From Anas platyrhynchos (lineage: Eukaryota > Chordata > Aves > Anseriformes > Anatidae), in the NCBI RefSeq assembly GCF_047663525.1, contig NC_092590.1:51304501-51368500 (forward strand): a DNA stretch of 64,000 nt, given 5' to 3'. Numbering within the stretch: the first letter of the stretch is position 1; the number at the start of each line of letters is the position of its first letter. A model generated the notes under the pieces. It was not told where the DNA came from, did not search any database, and saw only the letters and a list, made by a program, of their open reading frames with translations. The position numbers were made by a program, and so were the translations under genes. Below, piece by piece: positions 48,329 through 62,380 of the stretch.

Positions 48329-50837
48329 ACCCTGCTACACAAATAAGAATGGTATGTTTCTATTCACGAGGCTTTAAATTCTTCCACTGACTATGTTAAA
48401 AAAATAGTTTTCAAGTCAAGTTTGGGCTGTTACATAGCACTCTTCTATGTCATGAAATTTTCCTAAGAGATTCTGGATGTTGCTGTCACTGAGGGCTTTG
48501 CTTCCAAGTTTGGTGAGATGAATTTGTATTTTTTCTACCTTCTTTAGGACAGGAACAACAATTATCCAAGAAAGCACCAATGGTTACTGTACTATCAGTA
48601 AGTATATCAAAAATACCTGCTTTCCAGAAGGTGTATCTGAGCCATTACATGGTGTAGTATTGAGGATTGCTGAGAGGATACTAATGAAAAGTCTGACAGC
48701 CATGAAACCAAAGAACATACTATCTGAATACATCAAGCAGTGAAATAGTTGCATGTTTCAAATGACACAACAGTCACTGAAAGAGAGCTTTTCTTCAGTT
48801 TGGAAATGATAAAATGCTGTATGCCTGCTCTGGAGTTTGGGCTCTGAGCAGGAAATGTGAGTTGGGGCATTCACAGAGTGCATGGATGGTTTTTGAAGGA
48901 AGAAAAATGACAAAGAAAATGTTCTAATCCTTCTACACCAGTAGTAATAATCTCTATCCATTTCTAGGGGCCAGCCACAATATCAATGCAAGTTGCTTTA
49001 GGGTTTTTTTTTTTTTTTTTCATGCTTCAGAGAAAGGTGGAATTTCTACAAAATTTTCTATAATAATTTTTAAATGATATCATTGCTAGAAGAAAATAAA
49101 GATTTTTTAGTCAGCAAATGAGAAACGTTTTGCAGACTTTCTCAGTTCTGAGCTTCCTCTTTTTTTCATATAGTTTATGCTCTGAATTTGAGGGAGGGAA
49201 GGTGGATTTTCAGAGGATCCTATTGTCTTGGTGCTAGAGTACCCATTTACTTAGTTTTTGGGTTCCCTTTGCCAAGTGCAGCCCCAGGGTAGGGTCCTGA
49301 ACCCCTCCATAAAATGTCCTGTGAATTAAATAGCTAAAAGTGACCAGGTTGAGAACAAGGCAATAGGGAATGATGAGAATTGTGGCGAATTTGCTACTCC
49401 TTTCAGGCATCGTAATGAATTAGTTTAAGGAGCCAGAGAGCTGGCAAAGCCTATGCATTGTGTTCTGTTCCTGAGCACGTATGGACTCTGCTCTGTGTGG
49501 ACTTTTAAAGTCGTGGCTTTTGTTTTACAGTAGAGCTAAACTTCTACAGCTGCTAGAACTATTCTCTGGTCCGTTGTGAGTGTTTGCAGGGTGAGTGGTG
49601 ATGCCCTTTCCCTCTGTCTCTCCCTCCTCCCCTGCACAATTAACCATTGCATCATTGGTTTCTATTGCGGGGCTCTGAAATCTAGGCAAGCCCACCAGTC
49701 ATGTATTATAGACCACCCTCCAAAATGTGATTTGGGTGCTCCCCTAGACAGCAGGAGATACAGGTTTAAAGTTTCCTAGGCTAAAAAGCTCTCCCCCTTT
49801 TAATACATTAGTGCTTGCGTATAAAGTAGCCTCTGCATAGCTCTGTGCAATCAGGATGCATGTTTTTGCTCATCTATACAAACATAAAACCACAGGTATA
49901 TAGGAGAAGTGCCAGCAAGTGGCTACATAGTGCTACCTAGACTTGAAGCACTCACAGAAAATTTGGAAGTAATTTTAACATCTCAATAATCAATCATCAG
50001 AGGTTTGTTAACTGAGAAGACTCTTTTGAGGCAGGAAAGATGATTGATGTTACCTCAAGAGCCATCTCGGAAGCACTGTGGATTTCTAGAGTCAAGACTT
50101 ATGGCTGAGATTTCATATTTTGATTAAAGGCTGATTAAAGAATCCAGAGGATGTGAAAGGGAGAGCTGCTTCTAGAAACTTTTAAGTTATGGCTAATGAG
50201 AGCAAGCTCAGAATATGTCACTGGTATTTACGTGCTAATACTGTAGCTTGAGTTAACTTTATTTTCTTCTTGATTTAATTAGTTGAAAAAAATATCTATA
50301 TTCTGTAAAGCAGACCTGTATGGATGCCTGCAGTTATCAGAATTCCTACACTTCACAGAGCAGAGCATTTCCTTGGCTAGTTCAGCATTTATCTTAATAA
50401 AATGAAAGAAAGATAACCTCTCCAAATTTCATTATGGTGTTCTTTTAATTTTATTCTGAGGTTCATGTAGTATAATGCATCATATCAGCTTCAGTACTAC
50501 AATCACTACTGCTTCAGGGCATGCTAAATTTCTGGAGACTTCTCACTTCGCTTCTCAGGAAATGAAACTTCCCATGGGACTGAGGCCTCAGGTAGGGTGC
50601 CCAGCTCTTGATTTAGAACTTACTTTTTTTTAGAAGTGCTTGGGAAGAAAGAGATGATTGATGTGAAGCCATAGCAAGGCATGTAACGTTGGTTGGTTGC
50701 TTATCTCCTGCTCCCTCCTCTGTCCTGTCTCAGGGCATCCAGAGATGCTCCTGAGCCCCTGGTGGTCACCTCAAAATGAGGCATGTACACCAAAAAACAG
50801 GTTTACATGTACTTAAATGACATGTGGGACATAAGTC

Positions 50838-50901
50838 AAAAACAAAACAAACACACACACACAAAACAAAACAAAACAAAACCAACCAACCAAACAAAAA
50901 A
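50838..50901 (+). repeat. Compound A/C microsatellite
   Basis: The tract passes through AAAAC units, a (CA)n stretch, CAAAA units and CCAA units. It contains only A and C on the plus strand. Confidence 0.9.
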
Positions 50902-53871
50902 CATTTAATAGCCTTGTGCTGTATTCTGTTTGGGAACTCAACCATAAATCAGGAAGTTATTTGTTTTAAGAATTAAGAATAGAGAGTTAGGATGGCTTTC
51001 TTGCATGTTGCTGCATAAATACTGATAAAGCACATAATTATAATAAACGTTTTACTAAGTTCTAACCTTGTGCTAATGCTAGCGGCTTGATTGATTTGAT
51101 CAGGAAGCTGGTCTAGTCTGGTATTGCTGAAAAAATGGCCCATTATTATGATGATTGCTTTTTATTTGTTTGTTTATTTATTCATTTAGAGCTGACGTTG
51201 CACACATGGCTGGATGGTGAAAATGTCTACGAAATGAAATTAATCAATTGATACTTGCATGTTTTAGGTTGGTATGGAAGAACTGTAACTGCACTTTCAA
51301 TTAAAGTCACTTACACTTAAAATTACTAATAAATCTTTAGGCGAAACTGAACAAAAGCAAATTTTTGTAAAAGAAAAATGTGACTTGAGAAGTCACAGGA
51401 TCATTTGGAATTAATCGCACTGATGTTTTTGCTTGAATGTACTCACCCTATCCTGGTGTTCAAGATGCAGAATTGCACAGAGTGAAACAAGGACATCATG
51501 CCTAATTGGAAAACTCATGCCAGAATATATCTTATTAGAAGTGAATTAAAAATGTCAGAGAAAATGAATCATTTCCTAAATTAATTATTGTATCACTTGC
51601 TAACTGTCATTAAAATCTTGTTTACTTGATCCAGCGACAAAGCTAATGAAGAAGAAATATGTGCTTCTAAAACTAATGAATATTTTAAGCACTTTGTTCC
51701 TTTAACATCTTCCTCAATTGGTTTAGCAGACAACTGCAGCATCATGCCATTCTCTCCCGGACAGAGAAGCCTTTGGTGACCTAGACCTAGCACAGAGCAG
51801 AAAGGCAGTCAGAGCTCTGTCAGAAAGCTGGAGGGCGAGGGCAGGTTTTCCTCATTGCTGGTACATGGCTAAAGCCAGAGATTAGTAGTAAATTGGAACA
51901 ATCAGCTACTAAATGAAATCCAAGTCTAATGCTATGGAAATAGCAAAATTCCTATCTCCATGCGTACCTATTTAAAATGTTTTTATTCCAGGATCTGCAA
52001 TGTTGATGCCAACACTCTCAAGAGGTGTGTTTTCACAGGGGAAAAATAGTTATTGTGACAACTATTTTTGCACTCTGTGTAGTATAAAGAAGGTGTCCTG
52101 AAAAAAAAACACCTCACAGAGGGGAGGTGGGCAGAAGAGATTTAAATGCCAGCCATTGCCTCTTTTTTGTTATAATCAGGCTCCTTTCCTGTGCCCATAC
52201 TTATCCTCTGATTGCCTTGTAAAATATTTCTTTTACCAGTCAGACCATACTGTCTCCTTCAGGATATTTTGTCAGTATTTTGGGTGAAGATTTTAGTCTG
52301 ATTATTTATCTCTATATCTCTATGTGATCATTTTCATGAGATTTTAAACTTTTTTTTTTTTTAAATAAACACAAAAATAGGTGTGGCAAGAAAGATCTCT
52401 TTACATACAGTTCTGCAGTGTATCCAAGTATAAATAATGCAACTCTTAAAGCAAACTGCCTTACCCTTTATTACATTTGCAGAATCATTTAAAAGCACAT
52501 TCAGTTACTATTCCTTCTTCTTCTTTTCTCACCCCCTCCCCCCAAAAAAAGTCATGCAAGCACTCTCTCCTCAGCCTTACAGGTCCTACTTATTGCTTCC
52601 TGAATCATTTTTAAAATATTGGTTGTTATTTTGAGCCTGATGGTCAAATTATAGGTGTTCTTCACAGTAATTTTTGTCAGAGTATTTTAAAGTATTTTTT
52701 ATCTAAGAGATTATTTCTGTACCACACTACTTTCATCTTTGGAGTATCTTTAGTGTTTAGTGCAAATGTCTTCATCAACACTGGCTCTGATGCTTTTCAT
52801 TTGGTGAAGATCACTGTAAATTTTGTATGTTTGTGGACGTATGGTGAAGTTGAATTTGAAGAGAACAACATAATGTGAAGCAAGAATATTGTAGGCTGTT
52901 CATTATCAAGATAATAATTGCAAACCAGTATAGGTGTTGCACACTGAGAAACAGAAACTGTGGATATAAACCTTATAGTACAACAGGAAGGAGATCCTCA
53001 AGATGTAAGTACAATGCAGTAACTAATGGGATCTGAAGCACCTGCATTGTCTGTGCCATAGGGCTGGGGTATGGAAATGTCTGGCAAATTAAAGAATCTT
53101 TACCCTTTTTAATGTGTCTCAGCAGATAATCCTGGAAGTTATACTCAGAGATGTAGCTGCTCTCAGAATCAAGAAATAAGAGAACAGCTCACAGAGCCAA
53201 GAGCAGCACCCAATCAGGCTTTCATCTGATGGCAATCACAGCCTGCCCTCTCCTGAGAGCCTCGCAGTGCTGTGCTGCATGTGAGGACAGAGACAGCTAA
53301 TGAGCACTGTGGCAGAAGTAAGGCTTGAACTGTAGGAGCATTCACGGTTTGAACTACAAAGTGTATCACAGGCTATTTCGGCATTTAGTCACTGGTTTCA
53401 GAGAACAGTGGTTTTTATTCCATTCGCTTTCTATATTCCACCGTGCAGCATTTTTATAAGTCTCTAGGATGTTACCAAGATTGCTGTAACCCAGAACTTG
53501 GGGGATTTTCAGGTTGAAAGCAATTTTTGTTTTATTGAAAAAGTAAGAATAACAGAATGCTTTTCCCTGTGAAGCTTGTCAACATGCATTTACTCAAATT
53601 AGTTTGGAAACTTCTTTGCTCATTAATGGAATGGAAAAATTGTTTTAAAGTGCTCAGCTTTTCATTAATCTGGGGAATGTACTGTTTTGTTTTGTTTGTG
53701 TGTCATCATCTTGACTGCTTTCAGTAAAACAAATGCAGAACTGAAGGGCAGATTTTTTGAGATGTCTATGTACTGTCCCTAGAGGCTTTAAATGGAGCTC
53801 TGGCTGCCTGATGTAGCTGAGAATGGCCACTTAATCCTGCTTCAGAGACTGATACTTCTGTGTGAAATTTG

Positions 53872-53889
53872 AAAAAAAAAAAAAAAAAA
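53872..53889 (+). repeat. A18 homopolymer
   Basis: Eighteen A residues are followed by GAGAGA. Confidence 0.9.
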
Positions 53890-55720
53890 GAGAGACTGGG
53901 GGGTCTTAATATTTACTAGTGAAAAACAGTCTCTTAATAGCATTTGTACATGCACACAAGCACGTGCACAAATATGCTCAGTTCACAATTACCAAAACGA
54001 AAGCTAGTAACATAGTACTTATTTTAATAAGTATAAAATAGCAGAGAACAATCACTTTAATGAGGGATAAAAATTGCAAACAAAAGTAATATTCATTAAA
54101 TGATTAACACTGTGTGTATGTAAGTGGAGAAAGCAGCTTGGTGCCCAGCAGTTGTGTGTTTACTGTGTCAACCAGTATTATTCCTTAGCTCCCTTCTTCT
54201 CCCTGAGTCTCTTTTGGACTGGTTTCTGCAAACTATCACTTTCGAAGTGGAAGCCTTTCACTTCCAACAAACCTGTACCAAAGGTGCTTTCCAACCAAAA
54301 GGAAATATTCCATCCACAGGAAAGTTGTGTCCTTTTTGATGGGAAACATTTCAGACATGGCCCTTGCTTGTTTGATGTTTGTACTGTGTCTTGGTAAAAA
54401 GACTTGATCCCTCATCAACAAAAATTGCTGCAGGACTGAAAGTAATCACAGTGCATTGAGAGACTCCCAGGTCCTCCTGTGTGGGCTGTGGAGTGACTTT
54501 CTGAGCTATTCACCATGGTTTTTGCTACCAGTTGTATCAGCACAGGGCACTTATTGTTGTACTGTTAAAAATACGAGTTAGTATCCACAGTCTCTGTTAG
54601 ACACTGCAGACAGATTGCATGGGGCCACATAAAAGTTCAGAAACTTGTGCATTTTTGTCTCACATAAAGAGGAGACTTCCCCACATGTCTACCCTACAAA
54701 GCCATGTTCCTGAAATCGGAAATGTGAGGATATGCCACAAGGTAGCTGGAGGTGCAGCCTGCACTTTCCACATGTGCTGCATTCGTTCCTCCCAAGTGCA
54801 GTGTTTCTTAAAATGTCACAGAGATATTTGAAAAATACCGTGCTGCTGCATATATCTCGTCAGATACTGCTTTGGGAAGACTGATAGTTCTCTGTAATTA
54901 ACTGCAATTGAAGCTACAGCAACTTCTCTTCAAACCCTGCGTAAGTTTGTCTAGCAAAATTGAAGTGGCCTGAAATCTGACAGCTCGGGAGAATATATTT
55001 AATTTCCCTATCATTTCTACGCAAAGCAATTGCCCTAATCACATCAGCAAAATGTCTGTGCAGAATATGGATGATAATCTCATTTGATTTTACTTTAACC
55101 CATCTCTAAATGCGTACTTGTACCTTGCAGATTTCGTTGAGATCACAATGAACCCATTGTTTTCCAGAGAGAAAGAAAATGTTATTCTGAATGGCAGTGT
55201 ACTTCACCTTTCCCATCTGCTGTCTATAGGCATGTCATGGAAACCTTAGCTCTTGCACATTGTAAATTCTCTCATTGGATTTGACCACGATTCGGGATCT
55301 GATATTTGTGGTAAATACAGATTACATAGGGGAAAATGCACACTCATATTTAAGCACTATTTGGAATCAACAATGCCTGGGAACATCTTGGAAAAGATTC
55401 TTGTATTGCTTAGAAGCTGCTGTTGTTATTTTCCCTTGTAAGCCTTCCACAGATTAGTCAGGCAGCTGAGTGCACTTTTATTCCCCCAAAAATATCCCAG
55501 AAAAGCACTATCAAATCCAAATGAGTGGCACTTGATGTGGTAAACAGCCACCCAACGGAGAGCACAATTAGTGAAGAGTATACTAGCCGAAAGTTCAGAG
55601 CATGCTAAAGACAAAACCCATCAGAGAACAGCTGGGGAGATGCATGAGGCCCTTTTCACCTCAATTTTCTTTCTGGAAGAATTGAAAGGCAATTATTGAG
55701 TGCTTGAATAGATGTGTTTG

Positions 55721-55763
55721 GTTTTTTTGTTTGTTTGTTTCTTTCTTTCTTTTTTCTTTTTTC
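55721..55763 (+). repeat. (TTTG)n / (TTTC)n microsatellite
   Basis: T-rich tetranucleotide units switch from TTTG to TTTC along the tract. Confidence 0.88.
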
Positions 55764-58747
55764 AGTGAATGAAATGTTGATGATAATCTGGTGCACACTC
55801 ATAGGAAGCCGTCTACTTGTAGACATACAGGGCCATGGAGACATACAATGTGCACATGAATACAGATGATTCTGCAGATTATGGTCCCTCTCCACCAAAT
55901 GCTATGGGGAAGGTATGGGCAGCTGATCTTCAAACAACACAGGCTGCTTCTGGCTGGACAGCCTGCACAGGCACCATCTCACTTGCCTCTTGTAGAAGAC
56001 GACTAGATCCTTTCTCCAGGGAAGATGAGTTTGGTTTGATGTAAACAACGTCATACCTGCTCCAAAATTGAAACATCTTTCTTTACACAGTCCTGAATTG
56101 TTAGAAGAAAAGTGTAGTGCTTGTCAAATGCCCAACAGTCTGTATAAGAGTATTAAAAGGAAGTATAAACAGGAATTAGTTTGAAAACATTGCCTCTATA
56201 ATGGCATTAAGGCTAGACAGTATAGGACAGGGCAAACGTAGTGGGAAGCCCTTTTTAGTGGAAGGAAAAGTCCTCTGAGTTTCTGTTAACTTAGGATCAG
56301 CAACAGAACAGGGATGTCAGAGCCCACTGCAGTGGAAGATTGCAAATGTCTCATTTACTCTCTGCTCATTACATCCACTACTGAATGTTGACAGTCTCCA
56401 CTGAGAGCTGGCAGTTAATTTCTTGGAAAAGCCCAAACTGCCCATTTCTATTTATAAATCCCTAGCAGACTGCAGGAGAGAGAGGAGGCGAGCCCAAGCT
56501 CTCATTTTTTATAGATCCTCTATTACAATTTGTGCTAGATGAGGCTCTGTCTCCCCTTGGGACAGCAGCCTGACTTTCTACTTTTGGTTGCATACTGCAA
56601 AATTTCCTTGGTTTTCTATCAAAGGAAGCTGCTTGCTTAAATGAGGGCTATTTAGGACCAAAGACAGGACCACCACTGAAGGTGTTGCAGTACCAAGGAA
56701 AGGATGTCACCCTGTATGAAATACCATGGCTCTCATGACACAGTGCTCTGCTCTTTGGCTGTAACACTCTGGAAAGCATATTCTTCCAGAGAAAAAGAAA
56801 GATATAAGTGCATCTGAAAAGCAGAACTGCTGAGGAGGCAGTGGGCAAAAAGCATCCTCCAGAAAAGAGGAGCTGCAGGGACATACCCGAGCTCCTGCCT
56901 CTCTGCAGCTGGGACACCCGATGGGAAGTCAGGAGCACCAAAGCCCTGGAATGGGTAAAGAGCCAACTAAAGGGAGCAATAGTAAATGAACCAGCAGTGA
57001 CCAGTGCCACAGCTAGGGATGATGTGGTTCAAACTGGTGTCTGGCACCGCAGTCTGCCCAGTTTCACTTGTTCATCTGAAATGCACATGGAGAAAGGCTA
57101 TAGTGGAAGGCCCTTGACTTTTAGACAGTTTCTTCTGAAAAGACCAACAAATATGAATCGATACCTCCTATACAGCTCATATCTAACATTTACAAGTCTG
57201 CCACAAAACTTGTTTATCATATTAAACTACAACTTTTTGAGAAGGGAGATTTTTTATTTTATTTATTTTTTTTTACTTAAGAGTCTTAACTATTAACTCT
57301 TTAAATAAGAATAAAATTTAAGCATCAGTTGGTGAGATAATCAATTATGAAGATGGTTTGGTACCATGTAAAAGCATTGCTGGAAGGCATTACACATAAT
57401 TCTACCCAAAAAGCAATGTAAAAAAAAAAAAAAATAAGGCACTAATGCAAGCACCACAGAACTGTTTGCTTCTAATATAAGAAAAGACTTACATGGAGGT
57501 GTGATACCAAGCCCTGCTACTGGGAAGACTCAAGAGATGGTGTTTTGGGGACTTTGCAGTATTAATTAGGAAATGTCTAGTCATGAATACGGTAAGTTAT
57601 AAACCTGTAGAAGCAAAATGATATTACTTGTGGGCTTTTATTGCCTACCGGTATAGAATTTCACAGTTTTTCCAGTAGTATTTACCAGTATCTGCCAATA
57701 GCCCATGTCAGCCTTTATTCTACTTGTATTTCCAGTAACAAAATCAGAGCAAATTCTTCTGCCCTGTTGGTCTCTGTCAGTGTCTCTCCTTCAAAGACAG
57801 CCTTCATGCCTTGATGTGTCCGAGTTCCCTGGGACTTAGTGCACGTGAGGAGGGAGCAGGCAAGCCTGGCAGGTGGCCAGGGACCTTACAGGGTGGAAGG
57901 AAGTCTTTCCTGGAGGCCCCAGGGAGCTCTCTGCAGAAATCTTGGCAGCTGCTGAGCTCAACTGAAAGTCGACTTGAGAGAAAGGATATCTATGCTCAAG
58001 GGGGAGAGGTTTGCAAGGCCACTTTATTTCTAGTTATTTTGTGTTTTCTCTGCTCCAAAACATTAATTTGTCATTTCTGGTTTTGTTTATACACTAGCAA
58101 AACCTGGCTTTGGAGTTCAAAAGTTGTTTTGACTTTTTTTTTTTTTCAAGCACATACGGTAACGAGAAGATCCGGCTTGACCCAAAACTCCACCTCAGAT
58201 CTCCGGCTGGCTTAAAGGTCATACTTCCCATCACAAACAAGATGAGCTCATTCAAGGAAAAGAGGCGAAGCTGAGAAAGAGAAGTGGGCTGTCACGTTCT
58301 GCCCACGGAAGCCCTGGGTTCCTGGCAGCTCACCACTAGCTTATTCAAGTAAGATTTAATAAAGCTCAATTAGTGCTTGTTATTTTTGATAGATTTAGTG
58401 CTGAAATCTCATATAGGAATTTGCATTCATATATATTTTTTAAATCAAATACTTGCTATTGCTAAAATCAAACCTCAGCCATCTCAGCAGAACAACAGCA
58501 AAATGAAGCATTGTGTGCAGAAATACCACTTGGAGAAGTGTTTCTAGCTGTTCATGTATCATTAAAACTCATTTCTCTCCTTTATAGACTTTATAGAGAA
58601 GTATTGACTGTGCTGTACTTTTGTTATCCTGATTCTTACTGACTACATATATCACTGACATCAAACTTGCATTGCTACATGTCATTATGACAACATGGGC
58701 TAAATTGCCTAAAACAAGTTTTGTACACAATCCAAATGTTCTAATCT

Positions 58748-58767
58748 AACAACAACAACAACAACAA
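58748..58767 (+). repeat. (AAC)n microsatellite
   Basis: Six AAC units in a row. Confidence 0.9.
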
Positions 58768-58934
58768 AGTGTCTTTTATTTTTGTTTCTATTTAACAAAC
58801 ATGACCAGTATAACTTCCTGGGAAATGAGATTTCAGTATTTTCAACTTTCCCACAGTTCAGAACAAGGCAAGCATTAGCAAATCAGCACAGGACAATTTC
58901 AATATACACGTTTAATAAAGTTTAAATGCAGATT

Positions 58935-58973
58935 TTATCCTGTTAAAATTAACATTATCCTGTTAAATTAACA
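58935..58973. repeat. Tandem duplication, 20 and 19 bp
   Basis: TTATCCTGTTAAAATTAACA at 58935-58954 is followed directly by a 19-bp copy at 58955-58973 lacking one A. Confidence 0.92.
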
Positions 58974-59922
58974 ACAAATTACAGATATGTGAAATCAATA
59001 ATGAATTATTTTATGTTAATATTTTAAAGGCAGTAAAACAAAGGATACAGATGATGGACTGTACATATGCTTCCTACAGGTGACAGCTGCTAGCTGTGCA
59101 CACATATCACAAGACCAGAACAGGTCACTTGAGACATGTGTCAGATCCTGCATTTCTCTGAGCTTGTAGCATGCCAGAAGTATGCAGTAGGGCTTCAAAA
59201 GAGGTCTTTTTCTGGAAAAGTCACTTCAAAAAATATTTTTTTTCCCAGTATAATGATTCTATTTATTTGCCTCAGCAGTTCCTGTAGGTTGGAAGGTTAT
59301 CCAGCTGGCTTGTGCGTCCAAGCCCTGATGGTCGTCCCCTGCATGGGAGTTGTAAGATGTTAGACATATATTGGGTGGTGCTGACAGCTGCATGGTGAGT
59401 ATATGGAATATAAATAAACAATGTAGTGTCAGATGCTCTGGGTTGCTCGATGGCTGGCCTGGCCCCTTGCTCTCAGCTCACACCTGTCAAAGTGAGTCTC
59501 TCTGGAGGCTTGCACTGCGAGCTGAAAACTGAGCGTGAATCATGACTTCTGGATTCCTGTTGTACCTGTCTACACATCCTTATGTACCTTCAAGGCTCAT
59601 TTTTCCTCCTCTGCGTAACAGACTGATCATCCAATTAGCGTGGGAAGGGAAATTAGGAACCATCCAACTTCAGAACAACTCTTTGTTTCCACTTCATCCA
59701 GCATTAACCTACCCTACCTCTGTAGGGAGCCATAATGCTTTCCTAACCACAACACTTACTTAGAGTAGCTTGCAGTGCTGGTTTAACGTCTCAGATGTTC
59801 CATGTGCACTTTGAGACTTCTGTGAAACTATGTACAGGATTTCTGAGTCATTTGCTACTTGTCAGGTAAAAATTATTTTCCAGTTGTTTGCTATTTCATA
59901 TTACAAGACATAAAATATTTTT

Positions 59923-59986
59923 GCAGGTCCCTTCCAACTGAACTACTCCAATTGCTAATGATTTCTAATTCCTAATTCCTAATTTT
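59923..59986 (+). mobile_element. CR1 LINE 3'-end stub
   Basis: GCAGGTCCCTTCCAACTGAA is the typical last block of a CR1 3' UTR. It is followed by a degraded tandem tail (CTAATT units) in place of the usual ATTCTRTG octamers. Only about 60 bases remain, in plus-strand sense orientation. The extreme 5' truncation is normal for CR1. Confidence 0.75.
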
Positions 59987-62321
59987 AAGTGTGTTATAGC
60001 CTTCTGTCTTCACTGACTATGGCTCCCTCAGACTGTATTCTTGCATTCAGACTCTTCACGTTATCATTTATTTTAAAGCAACACTGTAGGAATCTGTTTC
60101 AGGGAGTCACTGGACCATCCTGCCAGAGCAAATTGTCACCACAATGGGGGGTGAATCTGATTTGCTGAAGCCAGCACTGTTTGAAGTGGATTGGGCTTTG
60201 ATTAGAAGCAGTTTGCTGAAGTTTCTGTAAATGAACCCGTGGAAGCATAGAAATTGTAAACTGTGATGTGTACATATGAACTATGGGAAAAATTGTGCAT
60301 TTTCTCCCAGAATACCCATGCTATGTTAAAATACTCATAAAATACTAGTAACTGGGAACAGAAAATTTCTTCCAATGTAGAAAGTGAGTATTTCTGAAAA
60401 ATAACTTACATTGTTTTCTGGGAGAACACAAAGAAGACTGAAGAGGTATGGAGAAGAGTTTGATGTTAATACTAGCAGTTGCAGTACTAATACAATGAAA
60501 ATGGAAATTGTAACACTGCAGTGGAGAGACCGTGTAGGATTTGTTAAGACCTTGTGATAAATGGCTCACAGTCTCAGTGGAGAGGTGCATGTTTTGCCAT
60601 CTCCTTCTTCCTAGAGTAGAGACACCAGCTTTACTTGGTTTAGGTAGAAAATGATTCATTGTCCTTGAGTTGCATCTTGCCTGTATTAAGCACCAGAAAC
60701 TTCACATTGAAAAATATGAGAGCTAACCAAGGAGTTACCACTCTGCAGAGATGTGACTCTTCTGCCTTTTTCCTCCTCATACTGAGCCCACAGTCAGCCC
60801 ACTCCAGCTTTGCGCTGCATTAACACTGTGGAGCAGGCTTTTCCAATTATCAGGAGTGAAGAAAAAAGGATTTCACAAACTTAGTAAAAGGATTTTTGAA
60901 ATCTTTAGGACAAGGACAGGAATCCGCATTCCCCACTGCTATGGCAGTCCTTTAACTGGTGAGAATATTGAATTGTCTCCTGTGTAAGCAATGATTTTAG
61001 GAAAGGAAAGCCTGTGAAGGCGGTCTGGAATCTTGCAGGCTGCTTTCCCTTGAGCTGCTCCACTGGACTGATCACAGCAGAGACAACTGATGCATAATTC
61101 AAGGAGTTCAGAGCTGAGCTAAGAAAAAGCAAGGCACTGAGAGTTCCCACATGCCATGTAATTGTCGGGTATCCCAAGAGCTGGGCAGTATAATTAGTCT
61201 GAAGAGTGACAGAACAAGACACTAACAACCAGCTTCTGATGGCTACAGCACCACACTCCTGGCTTACTGCCCAGACACCTGGCAGAGCCCACAGTTCCTT
61301 CTCGTTAACCCTGGAAATGCAGTCTAATGTTGGGTCATTTGAGAGCAAAGCCTATTGCTCTGCTCCTGCTTCTAGATTCATATGTGTCTTTCCATCCTCT
61401 GGTAGCTTCTGCTATTCCTTGGGCTTGTTGTTTGACAGTAGGCTGTAGGTTAAGGTTGTGCTTGGAAGCTTGTCTTTAAATAAGAATGTTGTATCTTCCA
61501 TCCCAGGGTGGGAAAGGTTCCTGCTCCATCATAGTGAACGTGAGCACCTGCCTTAAACCAACCATGGAGGGGGGCAGAATCCTTCACTGCTGTAGTCCAA
61601 ACTGCTCCAGGCCATAGTTTGTTGAGGAATTAAATAGCAAGGACAGCCCTCACAATAGTTATTTGTCTTCTAAAGGAGTCTTGGGAAACTTATCTACCTA
61701 TTTAATTTGCTGCAAAATATGTTTCATATCTCTTGAGGTGCAATACTGAAGGTTCAAAAAGTTAAGGTAACAGAAAAAAATAAATTGTTTGTCTTCTTGG
61801 TCATGTACTGTTGGTCACAGTTTGAATTAAGACTTAACTCTGAAGGAAATTTCTGTCCTTACAGCTCCATTTCCACTAAGGCCAGACGTGTAAATTCTTA
61901 AACACCTTGTATCTTGGAAGCATATATTGAAACAGATTAAGTTTGCAGGAGGAGAAAAGAGCAAAAGCCAAATATATGCTCTAGTTGTATATTGGAAAAA
62001 CTTGACAGAGCACTGTTTAGTATCAGGTAGAGATTTCCAGAATATTATTACTACCTTAATTATGCTTCAGAGCAGAGCCATGTATTCTGCTTTTTACGGG
62101 CATGGGGAAAGTAGAAACACAATGAATCAACCATCTCTCTTCTTTTTCTTGACCAACACTTCCTAAAGAGGAAACCAGAACTTTGTATAAAAATCTGTTG
62201 TCATACAGATGAAGTAAGTACTTTAATTAGATTTTGTTGTATAATGCAGATACACTAGAATTTTTGCATACTTCTACTGTATTTTCTATTTATGCTATTT
62301 TCATGAATATTATATTTATGT

Positions 62322-62380
62322 GTTGTTTTTTGTTGTTGTTGTTGTTTGTTTGCTTTACTGTTTTGTTTTTGTTTTTCAGT
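62322..62380 (+). repeat. (TTG)n / (TTTG)n low-complexity tract
   Basis: GTT units grade into GTTT and T-rich units over about 60 bases. Confidence 0.85.

Larger units (their letters stand above)
46526..59922. other. Gene-free intergenic block
   Basis: No supportable gene. Contents include 14-bp tandem duplications at 47582-47609 and 48301-48328, T17 at 49004-49020, (CAAAA)n/(CA)n/(CCAA)n at 50838-50901, A18 at 53872-53889, (TTTG)n/(TTTC)n at 55721-55763, A15 at 57420-57434, (AAC)n at 58748-58767 and a 19/20-bp duplication at 58935-58973. Open frames up to 162 codons (56808-57296 plus) and 154 codons (47545-48009 plus) have no recognisable domains, and other frames overlap them. Confidence 0.6.

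Noticed and set aside
56808..57296. 162-codon plus-strand frame
   Set aside because: The longest chance-like frame, ending in a low-complexity Phe/Tyr/Leu run from AT-rich DNA. No family resemblance, and the minus strand is also open over part of it.
57811..58215. 134-codon plus-strand frame, considered as a possible NMU-side exon
   Set aside because: No signal peptide or neuromedin signature, and the C-terminal half is low-complexity T-rich sequence.
60905..61348. 147-codon minus-strand frame with hydrophobic stretches
   Set aside because: No known family, no splice partners found, and no CpG promoter nearby.
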